This document shows positions 14,413 to 20,897 of a DNA stretch of 64,000 nt, piece by piece. Under the pieces are notes generated by a model. It made no database searches. It worked only from the letters and a program-made list of their open reading frames with translations, and had not been told where the DNA came from. A program made the translations under genes and the position numbers. The DNA is from Fibrobacter sp. (lineage in GTDB: Bacteria; Fibrobacterota; Fibrobacteria; Fibrobacterales; Fibrobacteraceae), in assembly GCA_017642335.1 (NCBI GenBank), contig JAGCPF010000042.1:1-64000 (forward strand), read 5' to 3'. Within the stretch, counting starts at the first letter, position 1; each line of letters starts with the position of its first letter.

Positions 14413-15633
14413 TTAACTGTTGTTTTCCTTGATGAATCCCAGAACTTCTTCAAGACGCTCGTCAGCCCTAATAATCGCATCATCTAGGCTAAGACCTCTA
14501 AACATTCCTTTGTTGTCCGTAGTCAATCTAAAGCTTCGCATCATTGTTTGAGCAACAAATCCTCCACCTCGATTTTCAGAAACAATATTAAGAACTTCAC
14601 GCTCAATTCTTCTTAAACTTAGTCCATCAAACAGATATGCTTTCAAACATCGTGCTATTTCTGAATTGTTATATGCCGTTCTACGTTCATGCGCATTCTG
14701 CCTCCCCGCATTTCGATTGCCATCTGCAGGCGGTCGTTGAATAATATTTCCGAAGGAAACAGCTATTCGCTTAGCCCCCAAATTTTCGCAATTTTCTTGA
14801 GGCGTGTCCGCAGGATTGCCAAGCGCTTTCGCCAAGAAGTCATTATAGTCATCGTCAAAAATGTTAGAATACTTCTTTTTCATGAAATCAACGATTTCTT
14901 TTTTTTCGCCGATTTGGTACACGCTCACTCGGCCCAGTCCCGGAACCAAGAAATAGTTTATAGGGTCCACAAATCTCAAAAACTGAGCCTTGGCGATTTT
15001 CTTTTGATCTTCAGTTAAAATATCTGGAAGATTACGAGTAAAACACCCATCTCGTTCAATCCATGCATCATTTGCACCATTTGTAATAATATTTCTTATA
15101 TCTGTGTTCGGGAATCCAAAGTATTCATCCTTTTTTACAGCAAGGATATGGGCCAAATACCAGCCAGGCGTATAGAATTTTGTATTATAACATTTTGCTC
15201 TGAATGCCGCTCGTTCCCTTTCTACAGGAGTTGTGCCTACAAAGCTAAATAGAGAAAAACGCTTTTCCGTGAACATTCTAAGAAAGTCTTCGTATTCAGG
15301 AACAAAATCATAATAGGCCATAGTAAAGATAATCCTGGCAAAATGGTTTGATGCACAGGCGTATGAAAAACCATCAGCCATTCGCGTCAACATACCTCTT
15401 CTTGTTTGCCAATTACCGCGCTGACCAGCACTTTCATATAGGCGGCTCAAAATAATAGCATTAGGGTCATCCATATACTGTGTCAAAAGACGATGCCATT
15501 TTCTAATGGTTTCGGGGTTCTGCGGAACGCGTATAGCGTTATCGAAAAACTCTGAAACGGTATTTGTTTCCCCATTGGGTACAGTAGGGAATCGGATGTT
15601 GTTGCCAGGATTAAGAAATTCCTCTATTGTCAT
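14413..15633 (-). CDS. Unrecognised 406-residue protein upstream of the cytosine methylase, candidate restriction enzyme
   Basis: Soluble, no signal peptide or membrane segment. I do not recognise the family with confidence. PGWYLAHILAVKKDE and, further on, FLRFVDPINYFLVPG faintly resemble the His-containing and Asn-containing halves of divergent HNH nucleases (…HI…, then P-x-N-x-F). The C-terminus has a helical region (SEIARCLKAYLFDGLSLRRI). It is encoded in the same direction as, and 250 nt upstream of, the Dcm-type methylase, the usual place for a partner endonuclease. A candidate promoter is at 15728-15755. A nuclease function is inference only. Confidence 0.5.
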   Translation of the reverse strand: MTIEEFLNPGNNIRFPTVPNGETNTVSEFFDNAIRVPQNPETIRKWHRLLTQYMDDPNAIILSRLYESAGQRGNWQTRRGMLTRMADGFSYACASNHFARIIFTMAYYDFVPEYEDFLRMFTEKRFSLFSFVGTTPVERERAAFRAKCYNTKFYTPGWYLAHILAVKKDEYFGFPNTDIRNIITNGANDAWIERDGCFTRNLPDILTEDQKKIAKAQFLRFVDPINYFLVPGLGRVSVYQIGEKKEIVDFMKKKYSNIFDDDYNDFLAKALGNPADTPQENCENLGAKRIAVSFGNIIQRPPADGNRNAGRQNAHERRTAYNNSEIARCLKAYLFDGLSLRRIEREVLNIVSENRGGGFVAQTMMRSFRLTTDNKGMFRGLSLDDAIIRADERLEEVLGFIKENNS

Positions 15634-15727
15634 AATTTTGGTCCGTATATTGAAGCTGCTATTGTAGAAAACTATAATAAATTGAGCAAAGAAGTTTTAA
15701 TTGGTCTTGAATTTTAGATCGCGTTAA

Positions 15728-15755
15728 AATATAGCCCGACCCGGCCCTTCGGCAA
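15728..15755 (-). promoter_or_regulatory. Candidate promoter for the 406-residue gene
   Basis: On the minus strand, TTGCCG (15750-15755), 16-nt spacer, TATATT (15728-15733), 95 nt upstream of the start at 15633. It overlaps an inverted repeat (arm CCCGGCCC, 15740-15747/15768-15775) that encloses a CCCTTCGGCAAGCTCAGGG-type sequence. Confidence 0.45.
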
Positions 15756-15802
15756 GCTCAGGGACCTGGGCCGGGGAACGCCCGTAAAGAGGCTCGCAGT
15801 GT

Positions 15803-16186
15803 TCACTTGGAAATCTGCATCAGCATCCGGTTTTCCTCTTTCCCCCACTGGACCTGGTACGTGTCCCCGTCAATCTGGTCGAGCATTATAAAGTTGTACA
15901 TGTTCTGCGTAGGGAACAGGGCGTAGCGTCCTGCCTTCTGGCTCCTTTTCAGGGCCTTCGCGATGTTCCCCGGGTTCAGCGGCACTTCGAACCGGGTGTC
16001 GTTCCCTTTCACCGAGTACTGCACTTGCCAGATTCTGCCTGTCTCCGTGTCGAGCTTCAGGAACGTCCACATGTTCTGCGTCGGGTACAGCTTGTACCGG
16101 GCATCCGTCCCGAACACGGGATCCGAGCATGCCGCAAGGCCGAACATGCAAATAGGCAGGAACAACAGGGCGATCATCCTTTTCAT
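15803..16186 (-). CDS. Small lipoprotein with two tandem ~45-residue repeats
   Basis: ATG at 16186 follows GGAGG. The signal peptide ends in a lipobox (FGLAAC), so the 127-residue product should be lipid-anchored. The mature part is two copies of one motif: RYKLYPTQNMWTFLKLDTE…WQVQYSV and RYALFPTQNMYNFIMLDQI…YQVQWGK. The repeats look like short beta meanders. The function is unknown. It sits between the methylase locus and yhcG copy 2 and may be a core gene flanked by island pieces. Confidence 0.75.
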   Translation of the reverse strand: MKRMIALLFLPICMFGLAACSDPVFGTDARYKLYPTQNMWTFLKLDTETGRIWQVQYSVKGNDTRFEVPLNPGNIAKALKRSQKAGRYALFPTQNMYNFIMLDQIDGDTYQVQWGKEENRMLMQISK

Positions 16187-16329
16187 CGTACGCCTCCGTC
16201 TTTTCGTGAACCGCGCCGATACGGCGGCCATCATAGTAAATATACGCCGATTCCGCTGTCAAATAATGACAAAACGAATACCGCCCAAAAAGCGATAGAT
16301 AAGCAAATTGCATTTTTTGCAAAATGCTT

Positions 16330-16357
16330 TTGGAAAGCAGCAATTTTTATGTATATT
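16330..16357 (+). promoter_or_regulatory. Candidate promoter of leader copy 1
   Basis: TTGGAA (16330-16335), 16-nt spacer, TATATT (16352-16357). The -10 and everything downstream match leader copy 2, where a better -35 (TTGACT) is present. Confidence 0.5.
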
Positions 16358-16648
16358 TACCCCTGTATTACGACAATCCTCGTGACAGTCGGCATAGGCA
16401 ATTGGCCCGTAAGTGCATCCGCGATGAGGCGCATCCACCTTCTTGTAGGTAATGGTGGATTAGAGCAACCCAAATCAAAACATAGACAAACCTTAATTGC
16501 GTCCGCAGTGTAGGCGCAATTCTCGCTTTGAGCTATGGCTCTCCGTTTTAAATCGCCAGCCAACGGCTGACGAATTGGGAAATGCAGAAATCGCCGCAGC
16601 CCGGAGCGGGATGGAACCGGTCACAAATTGTGACCACATGGAGGCTAT
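16352..16648 (+). repeat. Leader element copy 1 (upstream of yhcG copy 2)
   Basis: About 300 bp running from the -10 box to the start codon, ~93-95% identical by eye to 18062-18359. It holds a 29-codon frame (16424-16513), a central region with stops in the gene frame, a palindrome GGTCACAA-N-TTGTGACC (16619-16635) and the ribosome-binding site GGAGG. The element ends exactly at the start codon; beyond it the two downstream genes are unrelated. It therefore behaves as a 5' expression cassette. A structured RNA or attenuator is possible. Confidence 0.8.
16424..16513 (+). CDS. 29-residue leader peptide (copy 1)
   Basis: ATG at 16424 opens a frame starting MRRIHLLVGNGG and ending TLIASAV. The second leader (18134-18223) encodes the same peptide with one Arg-to-Lys change; the other difference in this stretch is silent (CAT/CAC). 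That is mild evidence that the peptide is translated. There is no strong ribosome-binding site. It may be an upstream ORF that controls the main gene. Confidence 0.35.
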   Translation: MRRIHLLVGNGGLEQPKSKHRQTLIASAV

Positions 16649-17701
16649 ATGACTAAAAATAAAGAGAACGTCCCTGCAAATGCGGTGGAATCACTGTTCA
16701 ATAAGGTTTCGAACTTGATTGAACAAGCCCGTGCTCGTGTGGCTACGGCAATGAATGTTGCCGAAGTCTACACGAAATACCAGATTGGGCGATATATCGT
16801 GGAAGACGAACAGTCCGGGAAAAAGCGTGCCGAGTATGGGAAACAGGTTCTAGAGGGCTTGTCGGAGCGCCTTACGGCTCGTTATGGGGATGGGTGGTCC
16901 TATTCAAATTTGAGGCAGATTAGGCAATTTTTCTTGGTATATAGCAATTTGACAGACAGTGTCTGTCAAATCTCGGATTCCCCAAAGTTTACGTTAAGTT
17001 GGAGCCATTATCAGGTGCTCATGCGTATCAAGAATGCCGACGAGCGCCGTTTTTACGAGATAGAGGCCACTTCCGGGAACTGGTCTTTTCGCGAGTTGCA
17101 GCGGCAGTATGGTTCAAGCCTGTATGAGCGTCTTGCGCTGAGCCGGGACAAGGAGCAGGTTGCCCGTTTGGCACGGGTTGGCAACGTGGTGGAAAAGCCG
17201 GAGGATATCATCAAGAATCCGGTGACGCTGGAGTTCGTTGGCTTGAAGCCGGATACGTCGTATACGGAATCGAATCTGGAATCTGCTATCATCGGTAAAT
17301 TGCAGGATTTCCTGCTTGAACTGGGGAAGGGGTTCCTGTTCGAAGCGCGTCAGAAGCGTTTCTCCTTTGACGAGGACAATTACTATGTGGATTTGGTCTT
17401 GTACAATCGTCTGCTGCAGTGCTATGTGCTCGTTGACTTGAAGGTCGATAAGTTGACCCATCAGGACCTAGGCCAGATGCAGATGTACGTAAACTACTAC
17501 GACCGGTATGTAAAGCAGGATTTCGAAAAGCCGACTATCGGCATTCTGCTTTGCAAGGAGAAGAAGGATACCCTTGTGAAGTTGACTTTGCCCGAAGATG
17601 CGAATATTTACGCCTCCGCTTATGAGTTGTATCTGCCGGACAAGAAACTTTTGCAGGCGAAGGTCAAGGAGTGGGTAAATGAATTTGAAAATGCAAGATA
17701 A
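16649..17701 (+). CDS. DUF1016/YhcG-family PDDEXK nuclease-like protein (copy 2)
   Basis: A 350-residue DUF1016 protein: N-terminal domain (KRAEYGKQVLEGLSERLTAR, YGDGWSYSNLRQIRQFF, SWSHYQVLMRI, about residues 10-170) and C-terminal PD-(D/E)XK fold (EARQKRFSFDEDNYYVDLVL, LVDLKVDKL with the DxK/ExK-like pair, about 200-335). It is only distantly similar to copy 1, so the two are separate acquisitions under related leaders. An exact 12-bp-arm palindrome (16947-16971) lies between WSYSNLRQIRQF and LSWSHY and encodes SNLTDSVCQIS, the spot where the family varies. GGAGG precedes the ATG. DNA cleavage is inferred from the fold. Confidence 0.88.
   Translation: MTKNKENVPANAVESLFNKVSNLIEQARARVATAMNVAEVYTKYQIGRYIVEDEQSGKKRAEYGKQVLEGLSERLTARYGDGWSYSNLRQIRQFFLVYSNLTDSVCQISDSPKFTLSWSHYQVLMRIKNADERRFYEIEATSGNWSFRELQRQYGSSLYERLALSRDKEQVARLARVGNVVEKPEDIIKNPVTLEFVGLKPDTSYTESNLESAIIGKLQDFLLELGKGFLFEARQKRFSFDEDNYYVDLVLYNRLLQCYVLVDLKVDKLTHQDLGQMQMYVNYYDRYVKQDFEKPTIGILLCKEKKDTLVKLTLPEDANIYASAYELYLPDKKLLQAKVKEWVNEFENAR
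16947..16971. repeat. Palindrome inside yhcG copy 2
   Basis: Arm ATTTGACAGACA (16947-16958), one spacer base, exact partner (16960-16971). It is translated in frame at a variable site of the protein. Confidence 0.9.
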
Positions 17702-17755
17702 GAGTATTCAACGCCGAGATTGCTGCGGTCAGAAGCGGGAAGTAGGCGAATCTTG

Positions 17756-17785
17756 CTTGTTATCTTTCAAAATAATTTAGTATAG
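17756..17785 (+). promoter_or_regulatory. Candidate promoter of the UPF0175-like gene
   Basis: TTGTTA (17756-17761), 18-nt spacer, TATAGA (17780-17785), ten bases before the ATG at 17795, so the transcript would be nearly leaderless. Confidence 0.45.
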
Positions 17786-17794
17786 ATTCATAAT

Positions 17795-17971
17795 ATGTAT
17801 GATGAAGACTTTATCAAACAGGCGATGGCTTTGTTGCCAGAGATTCAAGGAATGAAAATTTCTCACGGGCGGGCAGCGGAAATTCTTGGAATTGATAAAG
17901 AAACTCTGATAGATTTTTACGGTGACATGGGCTACCCGTATCTTGACGGGAGTATTGAGTCTTTGAAATAA
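17795..17971 (+). CDS. UPF0175-like small antitoxin, orphan
   Basis: A 58-residue protein starting MYDEDFIKQAMALLPE. The core KISHGRAAEILGIDKETLIDFYGDMGYPY is the helix-turn-helix plus GxPY end typical of UPF0175 proteins, which pair with PIN toxins. No PIN gene follows; the next 90 nt lead into the second leader element. It is therefore an orphan antitoxin or a remnant of a toxin-antitoxin pair cut away by the leader insertion. DNA binding is inferred. Confidence 0.65.
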   Translation: MYDEDFIKQAMALLPEIQGMKISHGRAAEILGIDKETLIDFYGDMGYPYLDGSIESLK

Positions 17972-18038
17972 GAAAACTATCTAATCCAATTCAATCGCAG
18001 TTTGAATCAACGCCAGAAGCGGATGACAAAAGGTCTTA

Positions 18039-18067
18039 TTGACTTTTCTCAATCTTCTTTGTATATT
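18039..18067 (+). promoter_or_regulatory. Promoter of leader copy 2
   Basis: TTGACT (18039-18044), 17-nt spacer, TATATT (18062-18067). Good match and spacing; it drives the leader and the AlbA_2 gene at 18360. Confidence 0.65.
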
Positions 18068-18359
18068 TAACCCTGTATTACGACAATCCTCGTGACAGTC
18101 GGCATAGGCCTCCGGCCCGTAAGTGCATCCGCGATGAGGCGCATCCACCTTCTTGTAGGTAATGGTGGATTAGAGCAACCCAAATCAAAACACAAACAAA
18201 CCTTAATTGCGTCCGCAGTGTAGGCGCAATTCTCGCTTTGAACTATGGCTCTCCGTTTTAAATCGCCAGCCAACGGCTGACGAATTGGGAAATGCAGAAA
18301 TTGCCGCAACCCGAAGCGGGAAAGAACCGGTCACAAATTGTGACCACATGGAGGCTATA
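18062..18359 (+). repeat. Leader element copy 2 (upstream of the AlbA_2 gene)
   Basis: Near-identical to 16352-16648 and ending at the same place relative to the start codon. It includes the palindrome GGTCACAA-N-TTGTGACC (18329-18345) 14 bases before the start. The two copies differ in about 20 scattered positions, so duplication is not very recent. No other gene is seen in this 388-nt gap. Confidence 0.8.
18134..18223 (+). CDS. 29-residue leader peptide (copy 2)
   Basis: Same frame and length as 16424-16513, one conservative substitution (Lys for Arg at residue 21). The stop codon is at the same place. Translation is unproven. Confidence 0.35.
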   Translation: MRRIHLLVGNGGLEQPKSKHKQTLIASAV

Positions 18360-19889
18360 ATGACCAAAGAAGAAATTCTAGCTGGTGAATCAGAACTGCT
18401 TGAGTTCAAGCGGGATGTTCCCGAACAGAGCGTCAAGTATATCAAGACCGTTGTAGCCTTTGCTAACGGCAAGGGCGGCATGATTGTCTTTGGCGTGGAC
18501 GACAAGACCCATAAAATTGTAGGCATAAAAAAGAGCGAGGTCTTTCAGAAAGCCGACACTATCGCCGATACGATTTTCAACAGTTGCGAACCCAAAATCA
18601 GGCCGAGCATCAATCTTCAGGAAATCGACAAGCGCCACATTATCGTGGTGACGGTGCCTTCTGGAATGCAGCAGCCCTATTACATAAAGAGCATGGGCAT
18701 TACCGAAGGTACTTTTGTTCGCGTGGCGGCAACGACCCGTGAAGCAGAACGATACATGCTCAAGGAATTGCTTCTTGAAGGTGAAAACGAATCGTTCGAT
18801 CAGCAACCTGCTGGCGAAACCGTTTCGAAGGAAGAAGTTGAAAATCTTTGTGACAAGATTTATGATTTTACAGCCGGGACATTGAGCAAAAAAGAACGTG
18901 CAGCATTGCGAAGGCCGACCGTCAACCAGTTGCTTTCGTGGAAACTGTTGAAGAAGGAAGGACGCTCTTTGGAGGCCACAAACGGATTCAGACTTTTGCA
19001 GGGCAAAAATGAGGATTTCCCTGATGCGAAGATTCAATGCGCCGTATTCAAAGGCCGCACTCGTGGCGATTTCTTGAAACGCCAAAATATGGAAGGTCCT
19101 CTTTTTGAGCAAATTGAATCGGCCTATCAGTTCGTAATGCAGAATTTGCCTGTTCAATCCAAGGTAAAGGGGCTTTTTAGGCACGATAGTTCCCTTTTGC
19201 CCGAATCTGCCGTGCGCGAAGCCATTGCAAATGCGGTGTGTCATCGCAGCTACTTAATTCCTCGTAAGGTGCAGGTAGCTTTGTATGATGACCGTCTAGA
19301 AGTGACGTCGCCAGGGACGCTTTGCAGGGACATAACCTTGGAAAAGATGCGTGAAGGGATGTCTAGCGTCCGCAACAAGGGAATTGCCGAAACGTTTATC
19401 TATATGCGCATTGTCGAAACTTGGGGCAGTGGCATTCCAAACATCTACAAAGCGATGCAAGAAAGTGGCTTGCCTGAGCCCGTGATGCAGGATTTTTATG
19501 GGGATTTCCGGATAACCTTGTATTGGAAAAGGGAGTTACCCAAAACTACCCAAAAGACTACCCAAAAGACTACCCAAAAAACTACCCAAAAAACTACCCA
19601 AAAGATATCCGAAATGGAGTTGAAAATTCTTGAAGTGATTAAGGAAAATAGCGGTTTTTCTCGTAATGAAATTGCCGAGGCTATCGGAGACATCACTCCT
19701 GACGGCATAAAATACCACCTTTCAAGTTTGCAAAAGAAGAGACTGTTAAAACGAGTTGGTGGGAGAAAAGAAGGTTATTGGAAGGTTCTCATGCAGCAAC
19801 TTTCCGCCGACGCCAAGAAGGCTGGTTCCGCCGAAATGACACTTGACGAAATCAACGCCGAAATCGCCGCAGCTAGGCGCGGGAAGTAA
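18360..19889 (+). CDS. Schlafen AlbA_2 / ATPase-like regulator with KTTQ repeats and winged helix
   Basis: A 509-residue protein. Residues ~10-130 are the AlbA_2 (Schlafen-core) domain: ESELLEFKRDV, VVAFANGKGGMIVFGVDD, EGTFVRVAATTREA. Residues ~290-400 are a degenerate GHKL-type ATPase: LPESAVREAIANAVCHRSY, VTSPGTL, RNKGIAETFIYMRIVETWGS. Then come five 12-bp repeats (19542-19601) encoding KTTQ, a winged helix (~440-490), and a tail (EMTLDEINAEIAAARRGK) resembling the antitoxin tail at 2986-3312. Such proteins are DNA-binding regulators of unclear target. The ATG at 18360 has GGAGG and directly follows leader copy 2. Seventeen bases separate it from the broken AlbA_2 gene downstream. Confidence 0.85.
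   Translation: MTKEEILAGESELLEFKRDVPEQSVKYIKTVVAFANGKGGMIVFGVDDKTHKIVGIKKSEVFQKADTIADTIFNSCEPKIRPSINLQEIDKRHIIVVTVPSGMQQPYYIKSMGITEGTFVRVAATTREAERYMLKELLLEGENESFDQQPAGETVSKEEVENLCDKIYDFTAGTLSKKERAALRRPTVNQLLSWKLLKKEGRSLEATNGFRLLQGKNEDFPDAKIQCAVFKGRTRGDFLKRQNMEGPLFEQIESAYQFVMQNLPVQSKVKGLFRHDSSLLPESAVREAIANAVCHRSYLIPRKVQVALYDDRLEVTSPGTLCRDITLEKMREGMSSVRNKGIAETFIYMRIVETWGSGIPNIYKAMQESGLPEPVMQDFYGDFRITLYWKRELPKTTQKTTQKTTQKTTQKTTQKISEMELKILEVIKENSGFSRNEIAEAIGDITPDGIKYHLSSLQKKRLLKRVGGRKEGYWKVLMQQLSADAKKAGSAEMTLDEINAEIAAARRGK
19542..19601 (+). repeat. 12-bp tandem repeat, five units (KTTQ)
   Basis: Unit AARACTACCCAA, five in-frame copies differing only at the third base. Copy-number change would lengthen or shorten the linker between ATPase and winged helix by four residues without a frameshift. 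Confidence 0.9.
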
Positions 19890-19906
19890 CTGAGGGAGGT
19901 CACGTA

Positions 19907-20783
19907 ATGAATCTTGCAAAATTCGAGAATGCCCTGAAGATAGGGGAAACCGCGGCCATAGAGTTCAAGCGGGCTGGCGGCACAATCGAAACGGATACCT
20001 TCGAGACGGTCTGCTCGTTTTCGAACCGGTTCGGCGGCGATATTTACCTAGGGGTGCTTGACAACGGGACAGTCGTCGGCATTCCTGAAAATGCTGCGCC
20101 GTCCATGGTGAAGAATTTTATCAGCGCCATCGGCAATCCGGACTTGTTCAGCCCCACGCTTTACCTTGAACCGGAAATTTTCAAGTACCGCAAGAAAACC
20201 TTGATTCATATCCACGTTCCTTCGAGCGGCGAAGTACACTCGTTCAAGAAGCGGATTTACGACCGTGTGGACGAGGCAGACGTGAAGGTAAGTGCGACGG
20301 CGAAGATTGCGCAGATGTATATTCGCAAGCAGGAAATCTACACGAAACGCAGGGTGTATCCGTACGTGAAGCTGAAGGACTTGCGCCTGGATTTGCTGCC
20401 GATGGTACGGATTCTGGCGAAGAACAATGCCGGTGGCAGCCACTTGTGGGAAAAACTTTCGAACATGGATTTGCTGAAGAGTGCAGGGCTTTACGCCGAG
20501 GACCATGCGACCGGCAAAGACGGGTTCAACCTTGCCGCGAAATACTGGTGGTCAGAAAGGTGGTCAGAAAGGTGGTCAGAATGAAGACTTGGAATTGGAT
20601 TCTACAGAATTTATTTTGGAACAAATAGCACGCAATCCTCACATAACAAGGAGAGAATTGTCAAAATCAGTCGGTATGGCCTCATCGGCTATTCAAAAAC
20701 ATATTGAAAAACTCAAGTCGTCCGGCCGCATCTCCCGTATTGGCGGCGATCGTGGCGGTCACTGGGAGGTGTGCGACGAATAG
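19907..20783 (+). pseudogene. Second AlbA_2 regulator, internally deleted and frameshifted
   Basis: ATG at 19907 (GGGAGG upstream) starts a clear AlbA_2 domain (ETAAIEFKRAGG, VCSFSNRFGGDIYLGV, YDRVDEADVKVSATAKIAQM). After GKDGFNLAA (about residue 210) the sequence jumps into the 12-bp repeat GGTGGTCAGAAA (20547-20582) in the wrong frame and stops as WSERWSERWSE. In another frame the same DNA reads GGQKGGQKGGQNEDLEL and continues as a good winged helix (HITRRELSKSVGMASSAIQK) to 20783. About 200 residues (the ATPase domain) are missing. Only a truncated AlbA_2 protein could be made. Confidence 0.8.
20547..20582 (+). repeat. 12-bp tandem repeat, three units (GGQK)
   Basis: GGTGGTCAGAAA repeated three times (last unit ends AAT). 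It takes the same position as the KTTQ repeat in the neighbouring AlbA_2 gene, although the unit sequence is unrelated. Confidence 0.9.
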
Positions 20784-20831
20784 CGTTTATGCGTTTCCTA
20801 AACCAAATCTAAGCCGTATTTCCCTACGGAA

Positions 20832-20861
20832 AAGTCCCGCAAGCTAGAACTCACGGGACTT
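20832..20861 (-). terminator. metE terminator
   Basis: Arm AAGTCCCG (20832-20839) and exact partner (20854-20861). On the minus strand the stem is followed by a short T-run (CTTTTCC). It sits 37 nt beyond the metE stop. Confidence 0.7.
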
Positions 20862-20897
20862 CGGGTGTATATGGAAATTCTATTCTAGAGGTTCGCT

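Noticed and set aside
16187..16260. TTGACA and TATATT upstream of the lipoprotein at 15803-16186
   Set aside because: The two boxes are only 12 nt apart, too close for a sigma70 promoter.
16352..18359. Insertion sequence as an explanation for the repeated leader
   Set aside because: No transposase, terminal inverted repeats or target duplications are visible; the repeat ends exactly at start codons.
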